Below, piece by piece: positions 44,331 through 53,853 of a DNA stretch of 64,000 nt (within the stretch, counting starts at the first letter, position 1; every line of letters begins with the position of its first letter). The stretch is from Flavobacterium hankyongi (lineage in GTDB: Bacteria > Bacteroidota > Bacteroidia > Flavobacteriales > Flavobacteriaceae). The notes under the pieces are model-generated. The model saw nothing but the letters and a program-made list of their open reading frames with translations. It did not search any database and was not told the DNA's origin. A program made the position numbers and the translations under genes. The stretch spans positions 1,116,001 through 1,180,000 of the forward strand of contig NZ_CP085725.1 in assembly GCF_036840915.1 (NCBI RefSeq). The letters are read 5' to 3'.

Positions 44331-45416
44331 ATGAAAAAAATAATCGCAATTACAATCCTATCATCATTGATTATAACCTCATGTGATGGTGACAAGAAAG
44401 AAAAAACAGCTGAATTACCAGCCATTCCTGTAAAAATTAATGGAAAACTAGACATTAACAACAGTTCATTTGTTACTGCAAGCGGTAAAATTGAAGCAGA
44501 AAACAGCGCTAATTTAAGCACCAGAATGATGGGGTATGTTACAAAAGTTCATGTAAAAGTAGGTCAAAATGTTCATGCCGGACAATTATTGGTTAGTGTG
44601 AACAATACTGATTTACAGGCTAAAAAAGCACAGGTGGATGCTTCGATTATTCAAGCACAGGCAACGTACAACAATGCAAAAAAAGACTATGGCCGTTTTG
44701 TGAATTTATTTGCACAGCAAAGTGCTTCTCAAAAAGAGTTGGATGATATGACTGCCCGCTATGAAATGGCAAAAGCCGGTTTAGAAGCAGCAAAACAAAT
44801 GCGTAACGAAATTCAGGCTCAATTTTCATATTCAAATATTACAGCTCCTTTTAGTGGTGTGGTTACCAATACTTTCATTAAAGAAGGTGACATGGCTAAT
44901 CCAGGAATGCCGCTCGTTAGTGTTGAAGGGGCATCAAAATTACAAGTAACAGCCATGGTATCAGAAAGCGATATTGCCAATGTAAAACAAGGAATGGCTG
45001 TAAAAATCAATATTAAATCTTTAAATAAAGTTGTTTCCGGACGGGTTTCCGAAATAAGTTTATCCGCAAAAAACACCGGAGGTCAGTATTTAGTCAAAGT
45101 AAATTTAGACAAATCAGACAAAAGTATATTGTCCGGCATGTTTGTCAATGTACAATTCCCAGTTGAAAAAACTGCCGTGGCAAACACTTCATCTTCTGAA
45201 AGATTATTGATCCCAAGTGCAGCTTTAGTAAAACAAGGACAACTCTCTGGTGTATATACAGTTGGAAACGGAAACACAGCTATACTAAGATGGCTTCGTT
45301 TAGGAAAAGTTTATGGTGATCAGGTAGAAGTATTATCTGGATTAACAGCAAATGAAGCCTATATCGTTTCCGCTGAGGGTAAATTATTTAACGGAGCAAA
45401 AGTTAATGTTCAGTAA
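44331..45416 (+). CDS. RND efflux periplasmic adaptor, lipoprotein
   Basis: A 361-residue adaptor with a lipobox (IITS-C, Cys18), barrel-sandwich hybrid halves (TKVHVKVGQNVHAGQLL and NITAPFSGVVTNTF), a coiled-coil hairpin between them (about 95-155) and beta-barrel and membrane-proximal parts. It links the RND pump to TolC. Located 45 bp after tolC and 68 bp before the pump gene. Confidence 0.93.
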   Translation: MKKIIAITILSSLIITSCDGDKKEKTAELPAIPVKINGKLDINNSSFVTASGKIEAENSANLSTRMMGYVTKVHVKVGQNVHAGQLLVSVNNTDLQAKKAQVDASIIQAQATYNNAKKDYGRFVNLFAQQSASQKELDDMTARYEMAKAGLEAAKQMRNEIQAQFSYSNITAPFSGVVTNTFIKEGDMANPGMPLVSVEGASKLQVTAMVSESDIANVKQGMAVKINIKSLNKVVSGRVSEISLSAKNTGGQYLVKVNLDKSDKSILSGMFVNVQFPVEKTAVANTSSSERLLIPSAALVKQGQLSGVYTVGNGNTAILRWLRLGKVYGDQVEVLSGLTANEAYIVSAEGKLFNGAKVNVQ

Positions 45417-45484
45417 ACAGCAATCGGTTTCAATTACAGTTCTCCATGCAGAACCTGAAATTTGAAACTCTTAAACTAAAAGAA

Positions 45485-48400
45485 ATGAAAGGTATATCAG
45501 GTAAAATAGCCAATTTTTTCATCAATTCGAAGTTGACCATTCTATTGATGGTGGCATTGATGATTGTTGGTTCATATAGTTCGTTCTTGATTCCAAGAGA
45601 AGAAGAACCACAAATAAATGTTCCTATGGCCGACGTCATGGTTGGATATCCGGGAGCAAGTCCATCAGAAGTGGAAAGCAGAGTGATAAAACCACTTGAA
45701 AAAGTTATTTCAAATATAAAAGGTGTCGAACACATACATAGCATGGCCATGAATGGCCAAGCCATGATGATTGTCCAATTTTATGTGGGTGAGGACATCG
45801 AACGTTCGTATGTGAAATTATACGACGAATTGATGAAGCATCAAAATATGTTTCCTCAAGGAGTAATGCAACCTATGGTGAAAACCCGTTCCATTGACGA
45901 TGTTCCTATGCTGGGAATTACACTTTGGAGTGAAAAAATGGATGATTTTGAAATACGTCAGGTTGCTGAAGAGGTAACCTCTGAAATAGAAAAAGTTAAA
46001 GATGTAGCCATTACAAAAGAGATTGGCGGAAGAAACCGTGAAGTTAAAGTCGTTTTGGATAAAGACAAAATGGCTGAAAACCATGTAGACGCATTGAACA
46101 TAATGCAAATGATTCAAGCCAATAATGGTAGTGCACAGTCAGGCAGTTTTGTACAAAAAGATGAAGAATTTTTGGTTACAACCGGTCAGTTTCTGGCGAC
46201 TTCTGAAGATGTTGAAAATCTGGTTGTAGGTGTCAATCAAAACATGCCCGTATATTTAAAACAAATAGCCACTGTTCAGGATGGCCCTTCTACTCCAAGA
46301 AGTTATGTATCTTTTGGTTACGGAAAAGGAAATGAGAAATTTGGTAAAAATCCATCAGAATATCCTGCGGTTACTATCTCTGTAGCCAAAGTAAAAGGTG
46401 CTGATGCCATGAAGATTTCGGAAAAAATCATCTCTCATGTAGAAGAATTGAAACAAAACTTAATTACTGAGGATGTTCATGTTGAAATCACAAGAAATTA
46501 TGGTGAAACAGCTTCTCATAAAGTAGGTGAATTATTAATGCACTTAGGTGTGGCTATTTTAGCGGTAACCGTTTTAGTTATGCTCGCTATGGGATGGAGA
46601 GGCGGATTAGTCGTATTCTTCTCGGTTCCACTAACCTTTGCACTGACATTGTTCAGTTACTATATGCTAGGATATACGTTAAACCGTATTACATTATTTG
46701 CCTTGGTATTTGTAGTGGGTATTGTGGTAGATGACAGTATTATTATTGCCGAAAATATGCACAGGCATTTCAAAATGAAGAAATTACCTTTTAAAGATGC
46801 GGCAATTTATGCGATTAACGAAGTAGGAAATCCAACCATTTTAGCCACTTTTACAGTAATTGCAGCTATTTTACCAATGGCATTCGTATCAGGAATGATG
46901 GGACCTTACATGAGTCCGATGCCTATTGGTGCTTCAATCGCCATGTTGTTGTCATTGTTTGTTGCTTTAACCGTAACACCATATTTGGGCTATCATTTAT
47001 TGCATGAGAAAGACGAACAGGAGCATAAAGCAGAACAAGGGTTGGAAACCAGCTGGATTTATAAAATCTACCAAAAAATGGAACAACCTATGCTGGAAAG
47101 TTCGGCGAAACGGAATTTAATGTTTGCCATTACCATTTTCTTATTGTTAGGTTCAATTGCGATGTTTTTCACCAAATCGGTTGCTGTAAAAATGCTTCCG
47201 TTTGATAACAAAAATGAATTTCAAATTGTAATCGACATGCCGGAAGGGACTACACTGGAAAGAACGGCAGTGGTTACAAAAGAAATTGCTCAGTATATTT
47301 CCACTATTCCCGAAGTTGTAAATTACCAAAACTATATAGGAACTTCCGCTCCTATTACTTTCAACGGTTTGGTTCGTCATTACGATATGCGCGGAGGAAG
47401 CAACATGGCAGACATTCAGGTTAATCTTTTAGACAAAGGAGAAAGAGACTTACAAAGTCATGATTTGGCTAAAATTGTACGTCCGGAAATTCAGAAAATT
47501 GCCAAAAAATATGGTGCTAACGTAAAAGTAATCGAAGTACCACCAGGACCACCGGTTTTATCAACTTTAGTTGCTGAAGTATACGGACCAGACTACAAAG
47601 AACAAATCAAAGTGGCGCATCAGGTAAAGGATATTTTGAATAACACACAGGATATCGTTGATGTAGATTGGTATGTGGAAGACGCACAAACCGAATATAA
47701 GTTAGAAGTAGACAAAGAAAAAGCAATGCTGAATGGTATCGCTCCGCAGCAAATTGTGGGAAATCTAACATATTTGCTAAGAGAAATGCCTGTAACAAAT
47801 TTATATGATGAGCGTTCCAATAATCCTGTGGGAATAGTTTTAGCCTTGGATGACAAAGACAAAACGTCTTTAGATGATTTGAAAAATCTGAAAATCAAAG
47901 GAAACAATGGCAATGTTGTACCGGTAAACGATCTAGTTGAAGTCAAAAAAGACACGCTACAGAAAACAATTTACAGAAAAGATCAAAAACGGGTGGTTTA
48001 TATAACTGGTGATATGGCAGGAGCACTGGAAAGCCCTGTATATGCTATTCTGGGAATGGAAGAGAAACTGCAGAAAATGCAACTGCCAAAAGGATATGCT
48101 GTCAACGAAATGTATATGGGCCAACCTGAAAGCGAAAACAATTTTACAGTAAAATGGGATGGTGAATGGCAGATAACACTTGAAGTATTCCGTGATTTAG
48201 GAGCCGCATTTATGATTGTAATCATCATCATTTATATGCTGATTGTAGGCTGGTTCCAAAACTTTAAAACCCCGATAGTCATGATGGTAGCCATTCCATT
48301 GTCATTAGTTGGAATTGTATTAGGACACTGGATGCTGGGCGCTTATTTTACTGCCACATCGTTCATTGGTATGATTGCATTGGCAGGGGTTATGGTACGA

Positions 48401-48676
48401 AATTCAGTGCTGCTGATTGACTTCATCGAAATAAGGCTGAATGACGGTATTCCATTGAAACAGGCAATTATTGAAGCCGGAGCGGTAAGAACAACACCTA
48501 TCTTATTAACAACTGGTGCAGTCGTTATAGGAGCGTCTATCATCTTATTCGATCCAATTTTCCAAGGGTTGGCAATATCATTAGTAGCTGGTGCAATTGT
48601 TTCAACTATATTAACATTGATTGTTGTACCGTTGATTTATTATATCACTGAAAAGAAAAAATGGGAATCTAATTAA
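45485..48676 (+). CDS. RND efflux permease
   Basis: A 1063-residue AcrB-type pump with 12 membrane helices in two repeats and large periplasmic loops. The start at 45485 (MKGISGKIANFFINSKLTIL) is preferred over 45446 because the extra 13 residues are not part of the family. Motifs seen: REEEPQI after helix 1, VVDDSIIIAENMHRH (helix 4 Asp pair) and GVMVRNSVLLIDFIE in the second half. The substrate cannot be told; from the operator context it may export sulfur-reactive or metal-thiol species, but drug export is equally possible. Confidence 0.95.
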   Translation: MKGISGKIANFFINSKLTILLMVALMIVGSYSSFLIPREEEPQINVPMADVMVGYPGASPSEVESRVIKPLEKVISNIKGVEHIHSMAMNGQAMMIVQFYVGEDIERSYVKLYDELMKHQNMFPQGVMQPMVKTRSIDDVPMLGITLWSEKMDDFEIRQVAEEVTSEIEKVKDVAITKEIGGRNREVKVVLDKDKMAENHVDALNIMQMIQANNGSAQSGSFVQKDEEFLVTTGQFLATSEDVENLVVGVNQNMPVYLKQIATVQDGPSTPRSYVSFGYGKGNEKFGKNPSEYPAVTISVAKVKGADAMKISEKIISHVEELKQNLITEDVHVEITRNYGETASHKVGELLMHLGVAILAVTVLVMLAMGWRGGLVVFFSVPLTFALTLFSYYMLGYTLNRITLFALVFVVGIVVDDSIIIAENMHRHFKMKKLPFKDAAIYAINEVGNPTILATFTVIAAILPMAFVSGMMGPYMSPMPIGASIAMLLSLFVALTVTPYLGYHLLHEKDEQEHKAEQGLETSWIYKIYQKMEQPMLESSAKRNLMFAITIFLLLGSIAMFFTKSVAVKMLPFDNKNEFQIVIDMPEGTTLERTAVVTKEIAQYISTIPEVVNYQNYIGTSAPITFNGLVRHYDMRGGSNMADIQVNLLDKGERDLQSHDLAKIVRPEIQKIAKKYGANVKVIEVPPGPPVLSTLVAEVYGPDYKEQIKVAHQVKDILNNTQDIVDVDWYVEDAQTEYKLEVDKEKAMLNGIAPQQIVGNLTYLLREMPVTNLYDERSNNPVGIVLALDDKDKTSLDDLKNLKIKGNNGNVVPVNDLVEVKKDTLQKTIYRKDQKRVVYITGDMAGALESPVYAILGMEEKLQKMQLPKGYAVNEMYMGQPESENNFTVKWDGEWQITLEVFRDLGAAFMIVIIIIYMLIVGWFQNFKTPIVMMVAIPLSLVGIVLGHWMLGAYFTATSFIGMIALAGVMVRNSVLLIDFIEIRLNDGIPLKQAIIEAGAVRTTPILLTTGAVVIGASIILFDPIFQGLAISLVAGAIVSTILTLIVVPLIYYITEKKKWESN

Positions 48677-48691
48677 TAAAAATTCAAGATT

Positions 48692-48877
48692 ATGAAAAAC
48701 AGGATTATTAGGGCATTTGCTGGCTCATTCATACTGATAAGCTTAGTATTAGCACATTATATAGACTCAAACTGGTATTGGTTTACCGCTTTTGTTGGGG
48801 CAAATTTATTACAATCGTCTATAACAAAATGGTGTCTGCTAGAAACTATTTTAACAAAAATGGGAGTAGAAGACTAA
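48692..48877 (+). CDS. Second DUF2892-like small membrane protein
   Basis: A 61-residue protein (RAFAGSFILISLVLAHYI, WFTAFVGANLLQSSITKWC) with two membrane segments, like the DUF2892 gene at 41943. It ends the efflux operon, 15 bp after the pump. The recurrence of this small sulfur-linked protein at the ends of both units ties the pump to the persulfide operon. Confidence 0.85.
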   Translation: MKNRIIRAFAGSFILISLVLAHYIDSNWYWFTAFVGANLLQSSITKWCLLETILTKMGVED

Positions 48878-49014
48878 CCTTTATCTTCATTAAACTTCTT
48901 TAAAATTGCTTTAAGTTGGGCCTTTCGCTCAACTTTTTGCTTTTTAACCTTTGCTTCGGCTTTATGTAGTTTATCGTTGTGTTTTTTAATATTTTTCTGG
49001 TTCTTTCTACTCAT
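48874..49014 (-). CDS. Lys-rich 46-residue protein
   Basis: A 46-residue very basic helical protein (MSRKNQKNIKKHNDKLHKAE, then AKVKKQKVERKAQ) whose ATG overlaps the preceding gene's stop as ATGA. Its own stop overlaps by 4 bp the end of the convergent DUF2892 gene. It may bind nucleic acid. Support comes from coupling and a clean frame; function unknown. Confidence 0.6.
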   Translation of the reverse strand: MSRKNQKNIKKHNDKLHKAEAKVKKQKVERKAQLKAILKKFNEDKG

Positions 49015-49550
49015 AAAAATTTTCTTTTAATTTCTTCAAGTGGCATTTCGGTATAAATTAAATCATCAATTATCTTTTCCCGTAATTGCTCAATATCCTC
49101 ATCAAAATATTTAGCCCAATTACTCAATTCTAAAATATTTCTAGCATTTTTTAATCTTTTTTGGGTTTCTTTGGAGGTTCTTAAAACAGCTCTATTGTCA
49201 TAATCAGGATTTTGTTTATGTTGATATAAAATTTCATTAACCGATTTATTCCAATCTAGATAATACAACTGTTCATAATCATTATCTGAATAAAAACTAT
49301 CCCAAGTTGCAAATCCAACTTTTAATTTTGTAGTCGAAATTCCTTTATCAATTAAGCGCCATTTACTATTTGCTAATCTTCCCCAATGATTAGAGAGTCT
49401 ATACATTCCTTTTTCGGTGTAAAAATATTTACTCCCCGATTCACTCTGAAAATCAGTAATTAATCCATCAATACAACTTGAGTCAACTTCATCAAAAACA
49501 CAAAACGTATTTTTAAGTGAATTTGGATTAGGTCTAAAACTATTTTTCAT
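49011..49550 (-). CDS. Uncharacterised cytoplasmic protein
   Basis: About 179 residues from the ATG at 49550 (MKNSFRPNPNSLKNTFCVFD). A longer frame from 49586 exists but adds an unlikely leader. The protein is rich in aromatic and charged residues (KGMYRLSNHWGRLANSKWRL, FATWDSF), with a helical C-terminus. No family recognised. Followed by the coupled 46-residue gene. Confidence 0.65.
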   Translation of the reverse strand: MKNSFRPNPNSLKNTFCVFDEVDSSCIDGLITDFQSESGSKYFYTEKGMYRLSNHWGRLANSKWRLIDKGISTTKLKVGFATWDSFYSDNDYEQLYYLDWNKSVNEILYQHKQNPDYDNRAVLRTSKETQKRLKNARNILELSNWAKYFDEDIEQLREKIIDDLIYTEMPLEEIKRKFL

Positions 49551-49657
49551 TGAGACAAATTGGATATTAACAACAAAATAACACATTTTAGAAACAAAGA
49601 GTTCTAAAATTTTAGATAAATACTCTATTTTTGCTTCAAATTTTTTAAAAACTACAA

Positions 49658-50776
49658 ATGAAAAAATTAGCTTTATTAGCTCTTACAGGAATTTTATTTT
49701 CTTGTAATAGTAATGGTTACAAAATTTCTGGGGAAATAAAAGGATTAGCAGATGGAACAAAAGTTTTTCTAGAAAAAAGAGACTTGATTACAGGAATTAC
49801 TCCTGTTGATACAGTAAAAATTGAAAAAGGAAAATTCACATTTGAAGGAGAAACAAAAGAGCCAGCAATACATGGTATACGTTTTGAAAATATTAATGGA
49901 GGTTTTGCAATAGTTGTTGAAAATGGTAATATTGATGCAATAATAAACAAAGACAGTTTAGGGAAAGCTAAAATATCAGGTACTTACAATAACGAGGAGT
50001 TAATGAAGTATAACGCTGAGATGGATAAAATTCAAAAAAAGTTGAATGACTTTCAAGGAAAAAATATGGCTACCATGCAAGCAGCTCAGCAAAAAAAGGA
50101 TACTGTAACCATTAAAAGACTTCAAAAAGAATATATCAATTTAACTAAGGAGTTTACTGTTAAAAATGAAGAATACATTCAAAAGAACCCAAAATCTTTT
50201 CTTTCTGTAGTATTAATTGAAGGAATGTTAAATCAACAAGACCCTCAAGTAGAAAAAGTAAAGAAGTATTATGATTCATTAGCAGATGAGGTGAAAATGA
50301 CTTCTCCTGGTAAAAAAATTAAAGAAAAACTGGATAAATTAAAAACTGTAGAAGTTGGTCAAAAAGCTCCAGATTTTTCTGGTCCAACTCCAGATGGAAA
50401 ATCTATTTCATTAAAACAATCATTAGGAAAAGTAACAATTGTTGATTTTTGGGCTTCTTGGTGTACTCCTTGCAGAAAAGAAAACCCTAATGTTGTTGCA
50501 TTATACAATGAATTTCATTCTAAAGGATTAAATATTATTGGTGTTTCTTTAGACAGAGAAGGTGAATCTGCAAAATGGAAAGAAGCAATTGCAAAGGATA
50601 AACTTATATGGAACCATGTCTCAAACCTTAAATTTTGGGATGAACCTATTGCAAAACAATACAACATACAAAGTATACCAGCAACTTTTATTTTAGACAA
50701 AAATGGAATTATCGTTGCAAAAAACCTTAGTGGAGCTGAATTAAGAGCAAAAATTACTGAGTTATTAGCTAAATAA
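49658..50776 (+). CDS. TlpA-family thiol-disulfide reductase with DUF4369-like N-terminus
   Basis: A 372-residue lipoprotein (LFS-C, Cys16). Residues 20-110 resemble DUF4369 (YKISGEIKGLADGTKVFLEK), followed by a helical linker and a TlpA/AhpC-type thioredoxin domain from about 232 (VGQKAPDFSGP; WCTPC near 267; cis-Pro IPATFIL). This family reduces disulfides on the periplasmic side in Bacteroidota. A TATTTTTG -7 element lies at 49626-49633. Ends at a clear terminator; no operon partner. Confidence 0.92.
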   Translation: MKKLALLALTGILFSCNSNGYKISGEIKGLADGTKVFLEKRDLITGITPVDTVKIEKGKFTFEGETKEPAIHGIRFENINGGFAIVVENGNIDAIINKDSLGKAKISGTYNNEELMKYNAEMDKIQKKLNDFQGKNMATMQAAQQKKDTVTIKRLQKEYINLTKEFTVKNEEYIQKNPKSFLSVVLIEGMLNQQDPQVEKVKKYYDSLADEVKMTSPGKKIKEKLDKLKTVEVGQKAPDFSGPTPDGKSISLKQSLGKVTIVDFWASWCTPCRKENPNVVALYNEFHSKGLNIIGVSLDREGESAKWKEAIAKDKLIWNHVSNLKFWDEPIAKQYNIQSIPATFILDKNGIIVAKNLSGAELRAKITELLAK

Positions 50777-50796
50777 TCCTTCTAAAACATACTTTT

Positions 50797-50826
50797 AAAA
50801 GCCTCAACAAATATTGAGGCTTTTTT
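50797..50826 (+). terminator. Rho-independent terminator
   Basis: Stem aaaagcctcaa/ttgaggctttt with a 6-nt loop and T-run, 20 bp after the TlpA-family gene. Confidence 0.94.
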
Positions 50827-50881
50827 ATTTTGCTTATATACAAATACTTACAAAAAAGTCAAAAATAAAGTGTATTTTTTG

Positions 50882-50912
50882 TTTGCAAACCAAAAAAACA
50901 ATTCTATATTTG
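50882..50912 (+). promoter_or_regulatory. Promoter of tRNA-Tyr
   Basis: TTTG (50882-50885), a 19-bp spacer and TATATTTG (50905-50912): a full match to the Bacteroidota consensus, 35 bp before the tRNA. Confidence 0.85.
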
Positions 50913-50946
50913 CAACCGCTTTGAGAGCGATCTATTAGAAATAGTT

Positions 50947-51027
50947 GGGGAGATACTCAAGCGGCCAACGAGGACGGACTGTAAATCCGTTGGGAAACCT
51001 TCGCAGGTTCGAATCCTGCTCTCCCCA
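50947..51027 (+). tRNA. tRNA-Tyr (GTA anticodon)
   Basis: An 81-nt class II tRNA with acceptor GGGGAGA/TCTCCCC, anticodon loop ctGTAaa on an ACGGA/TCCGT stem, a variable arm of about 10 nt (tgggaaacctt region) and T-arm GCAGG-TTCGAAT-CCTGC. CCA is not encoded. Such genes are frequent integration sites, and a tyrosine recombinase lies 273 bp downstream in the same direction. Confidence 0.97.
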
Positions 51028-51050
51028 CAAACAAAAAAACAAATGGAATC

Positions 51051-51086
51051 AAAACCCAGTAAATCTTATGATTTACTGGGTTTTTT
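51051..51086 (+). terminator. Terminator after tRNA-Tyr
   Basis: A 15-bp perfect stem (aaaacccagtaaatc with complement), ttat loop and T-run, 24 bp after the tRNA. Confidence 0.94.
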
Positions 51087-51140
51087 CGTTTTTGGTACTT
51101 TCAAAATATTCATTCAATCTTAAATCTTAAGGGATAAAAT

Positions 51141-51175
51141 CGAGACCCTGAAAAAAACTCAAATTTAGGGTCTCG
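51141..51175. repeat. Inverted repeat upstream of the integrase
   Basis: CGAGACCCT (51141-51149) and AGGGTCTCG (51167-51175), 17-nt loop, between tRNA-Tyr and the integrase gene. It may be a recombinase arm site, a regulatory hairpin or a remnant of the junction. Confidence 0.6.
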
Positions 51176-51300
51176 CTAAATTCACTTAAGCCTTGCAAAC
51201 ACTGTACTATCAGCCTGTTCACTATTCGGTTCAAATGATGTACATCTTGTTTGTTATTACTCAGAAATTTAAATTGAATAATAATTAAAAGGTTACCGTT

Positions 51301-52539
51301 ATGAAAACAAAAATCACTCTGCATTTTTATGCTAAAAGCACAAAAGTGAATGCTAACGGCAAATTACCAATTTATGTTCGACTGACTGTAAATGGCCAAC
51401 GACTTGAATTTAGTTCTAAAAAATTCATAGAAAAAACCAAATGGTCCTCTGAGCTAGCTAAAATGAAAGGCAATACAGAAGAAGCCCGATCAATTAATAG
51501 TTACCTTGATATGATGAGATCTAAGGTTCTGAGTGCAGAAATGGAATTACTACATAAAGAAGAGGAATTATCCATTGAAAATTTCCAATCGATATTGCTT
51601 GAAAAAAATAAGAATCACAGAATGTTGATACCGGTTTTCCAAGATCATAATAATAAAATGAAAGAGCTTATAGGAAAAAAATATGCTCCAGGAACATTGC
51701 AGCGTTTTGAGGTTACTTTAAATCATATCCAAAACTTTCTGCAATGGAAATACAATGTTACTGATATCCGAATTGACAAGGTAGACCATTGCTTTATTAC
51801 CGAACTTGAATTCTATCTAAGAAGCGTGAAAAATTGCAGTAATAATACATCAGTAAAGTATGTCCGTAATTTCAGAAAAATTATAAAGATTTGTTTAAAC
51901 AATGATTGGCTAGAAAAGAATCCATTCAGCAAATACGAGGGAAAGGTTATTGAGGTCGATAAAGAATTCCTAACTGAAGAAGAAATACAAAAAATCTACA
52001 CTAAAAAATTTATCAATGCGCGTCTGGAATTAGTCAAGGATATATTCATTTTTTGCTGCTTTACAGGTTTGGCCTACATTGATGTGCAACAATTACGAAA
52101 AGACCATTTAGGAATTGGTATCGATGGTAATAAATGGATATTCAAAAACAGACAGAAAACGGATACCAGATCTAAAATCCCTCTACTCCCTATTGCCGAA
52201 GAATTAATACAGAAGTATTCAGACCATCCGAAATGCATTAATGAGGATAGAATTCTACCAGTATTAAGCAATCAGAAGATGAATAGCTATCTAAAAGAAA
52301 TTGGAGACGTATGCGGTATTCAAAAAGAAATAACCTTCCATATGGCCAGACACTCCTTTGCAACGTCTGTAACGCTCACTAATGGCGTTCCCATTGAGAG
52401 CGTAAGTAAAATGCTAGGACATAAAAGTCTAAGAACAACCCAACACTATGCAAAGATTGTAGATAAGCGAGTAAGTGATGACATGGCTATACTAAAGCAA
52501 AAACTATCAATACAAAATCTTCAAACGAAACAAGCATAA
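51301..52539 (+). CDS. Tyrosine recombinase/integrase
   Basis: A 412-residue phage-type integrase of the Bacteroidota element class: an arm-binding N-terminus (KITLHFYAKSTKVNANGKLP), a SAM-like core-binding domain at about 110-210 and a catalytic domain with Arg in TGLAYIDVQQL context, HMARHSFAT, GHKSLRTTQHYAKI (final catalytic His and Tyr). It would integrate an element into the 3' end of tRNA-Tyr just upstream. All catalytic motifs appear present. Confidence 0.93.
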   Translation: MKTKITLHFYAKSTKVNANGKLPIYVRLTVNGQRLEFSSKKFIEKTKWSSELAKMKGNTEEARSINSYLDMMRSKVLSAEMELLHKEEELSIENFQSILLEKNKNHRMLIPVFQDHNNKMKELIGKKYAPGTLQRFEVTLNHIQNFLQWKYNVTDIRIDKVDHCFITELEFYLRSVKNCSNNTSVKYVRNFRKIIKICLNNDWLEKNPFSKYEGKVIEVDKEFLTEEEIQKIYTKKFINARLELVKDIFIFCCFTGLAYIDVQQLRKDHLGIGIDGNKWIFKNRQKTDTRSKIPLLPIAEELIQKYSDHPKCINEDRILPVLSNQKMNSYLKEIGDVCGIQKEITFHMARHSFATSVTLTNGVPIESVSKMLGHKSLRTTQHYAKIVDKRVSDDMAILKQKLSIQNLQTKQA

Positions 52540-52544
52540 TTATT

Positions 52545-52581
52545 ATTCTAGGCGATTTATTGCAAGTTTATCGCCTAGAAT
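52545..52581. terminator. Bidirectional terminator after the integrase
   Basis: A 12-bp perfect stem (attctaggcgat/atcgcctagaat) with a 13-nt loop between the integrase and the convergent small gene. Confidence 0.88.
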
Positions 52582-52599
52582 ATCCTTTTTAATTATTCT

Positions 52600-52803
52600 T
52601 TAACCTAAAATATGCGGTTCAATATCTTCATATTTTAAGCCTGTATATTGGCAGAATTCTTCTATACTCACAAAATTGTCTTTGGACTTATTTAAGCCCT
52701 CCTTTATCTTTTGAAGAAGTCTTGTGCTTTGGCGGTAACTTTTTCCAGTAATACGTTGTATGTCCTTTGGGTAGATGCATACTCTTTTTGGCTCTGATTT
52801 CAT
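52600..52803 (-). CDS. Excisionase-like small DNA-binding protein
   Basis: A 67-residue protein (IYPKDIQRITGKSYRQSTRL, then FVSIEEFCQYTGLKYEDI) with a helix-turn-helix pattern. Proteins of this kind are common next to tyrosine recombinases in Flavobacterium elements, and excision control is a fair guess. Convergent with the integrase. Confidence 0.75.
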   Translation of the reverse strand: MKSEPKRVCIYPKDIQRITGKSYRQSTRLLQKIKEGLNKSKDNFVSIEEFCQYTGLKYEDIEPHILG

Positions 52804-53069
52804 ACTTTATCTATGCTTTTGATATGGCTTTACTATACTTGATTTATTGTCTTGAAACGCTAAAATAGATAATTATTAGAGTCGTTTTTGATGGTCACTT
52901 ATGTTTCATGTGGACATTTATATCATTTGATGTCATTTGGTTTAATATGATTATTTAAAGCATTAAATTAATTATAATATTTGCTTTCGAATCCTTCAGG
53001 AATTGTTGCAACAAGATGAAGATTTATGAATTTGAAAACGAATTATTAATCTAATCTATTTGAAATATT

Positions 53070-53825
53070 ATGGCTAGACAGAAAGGCATAATTAAACTAA
53101 AAGGTACTATCGGGGATATTACTTTTTATAAAACACAAGACGGGCATTTGGCTCGTGAAAAAGGCGGAATCGATGCAAGCAGAATTGCGAGTGATCCAGC
53201 CTTTCAGAGAACAAGGGAAAACGGTTCTGAGTTTGGAAGAGCCGGAAAAGCCGGTAAGGTTTTGAGAACATCGTTAAGAGGTTTGCTTTTAAATTCTGCC
53301 GATGGTAGAATGGTAAGCCGATTGACACAGCGAATGGTTAAAGTTATTCAGGCTGACACAACCAGCGAGCGTGGTTTGCGAAATGTTATTGATGGTGAAG
53401 CAGAATTGTTAACGGGTTTTGAGTTTAACATTAGAGGTAAATTGGGAACAAGTTTGTTTGCTCCATTTGTAGCAACTATTGATCGGGTAACGGGTACTAT
53501 TAAAGTTGATTTGGCTTCATTCATTCCGTCTAATATGATTGCTGCTCCAACCGGAACAACACACTTTAAAATTATTTCTGCGGGTACTGAAATTGATTTT
53601 GAAGCAGAAACTTTTATTGAAGCTCATTCCGAAACGGCTATTTTGCCTTGGGATACTACCGCAACTGCCGTTATCAGTCAAACGAATGTGATAACTGCGA
53701 ATAGTACGCATCCTTTGTTTTTAGCACTAGGAATTGAGTTCTATCAGCAGGTAAATGGCCAGATGTATCCTTTGAAAAATGGAGCTTTTAACCCATTGGC
53801 TTTGGTTTCTGTAAGCGGATTGTAA
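53070..53825 (+). CDS. Protein of unknown function in a mobile-element context
   Basis: A 251-residue protein whose first part is basic and conserved in style (MARQKGIIKLKGTIGDITFY, then KTQDGHLAREKGG, and FQRTRENGSEFGRAGKAGKV), followed by beta-rich sequence. The opening recalls DUF6266-type proteins (KG...KG..G...F/Y), also of unknown role. No signal peptide or catalytic motif. It is followed 28 bp later by two small membrane proteins, so the three may act together, possibly as a phage-derived structure or release module. Confidence 0.65.
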   Translation: MARQKGIIKLKGTIGDITFYKTQDGHLAREKGGIDASRIASDPAFQRTRENGSEFGRAGKAGKVLRTSLRGLLLNSADGRMVSRLTQRMVKVIQADTTSERGLRNVIDGEAELLTGFEFNIRGKLGTSLFAPFVATIDRVTGTIKVDLASFIPSNMIAAPTGTTHFKIISAGTEIDFEAETFIEAHSETAILPWDTTATAVISQTNVITANSTHPLFLALGIEFYQQVNGQMYPLKNGAFNPLALVSVSGL

Positions 53826-53853
53826 TAGTGTCTAATCTTAAAATAGAGAATTT

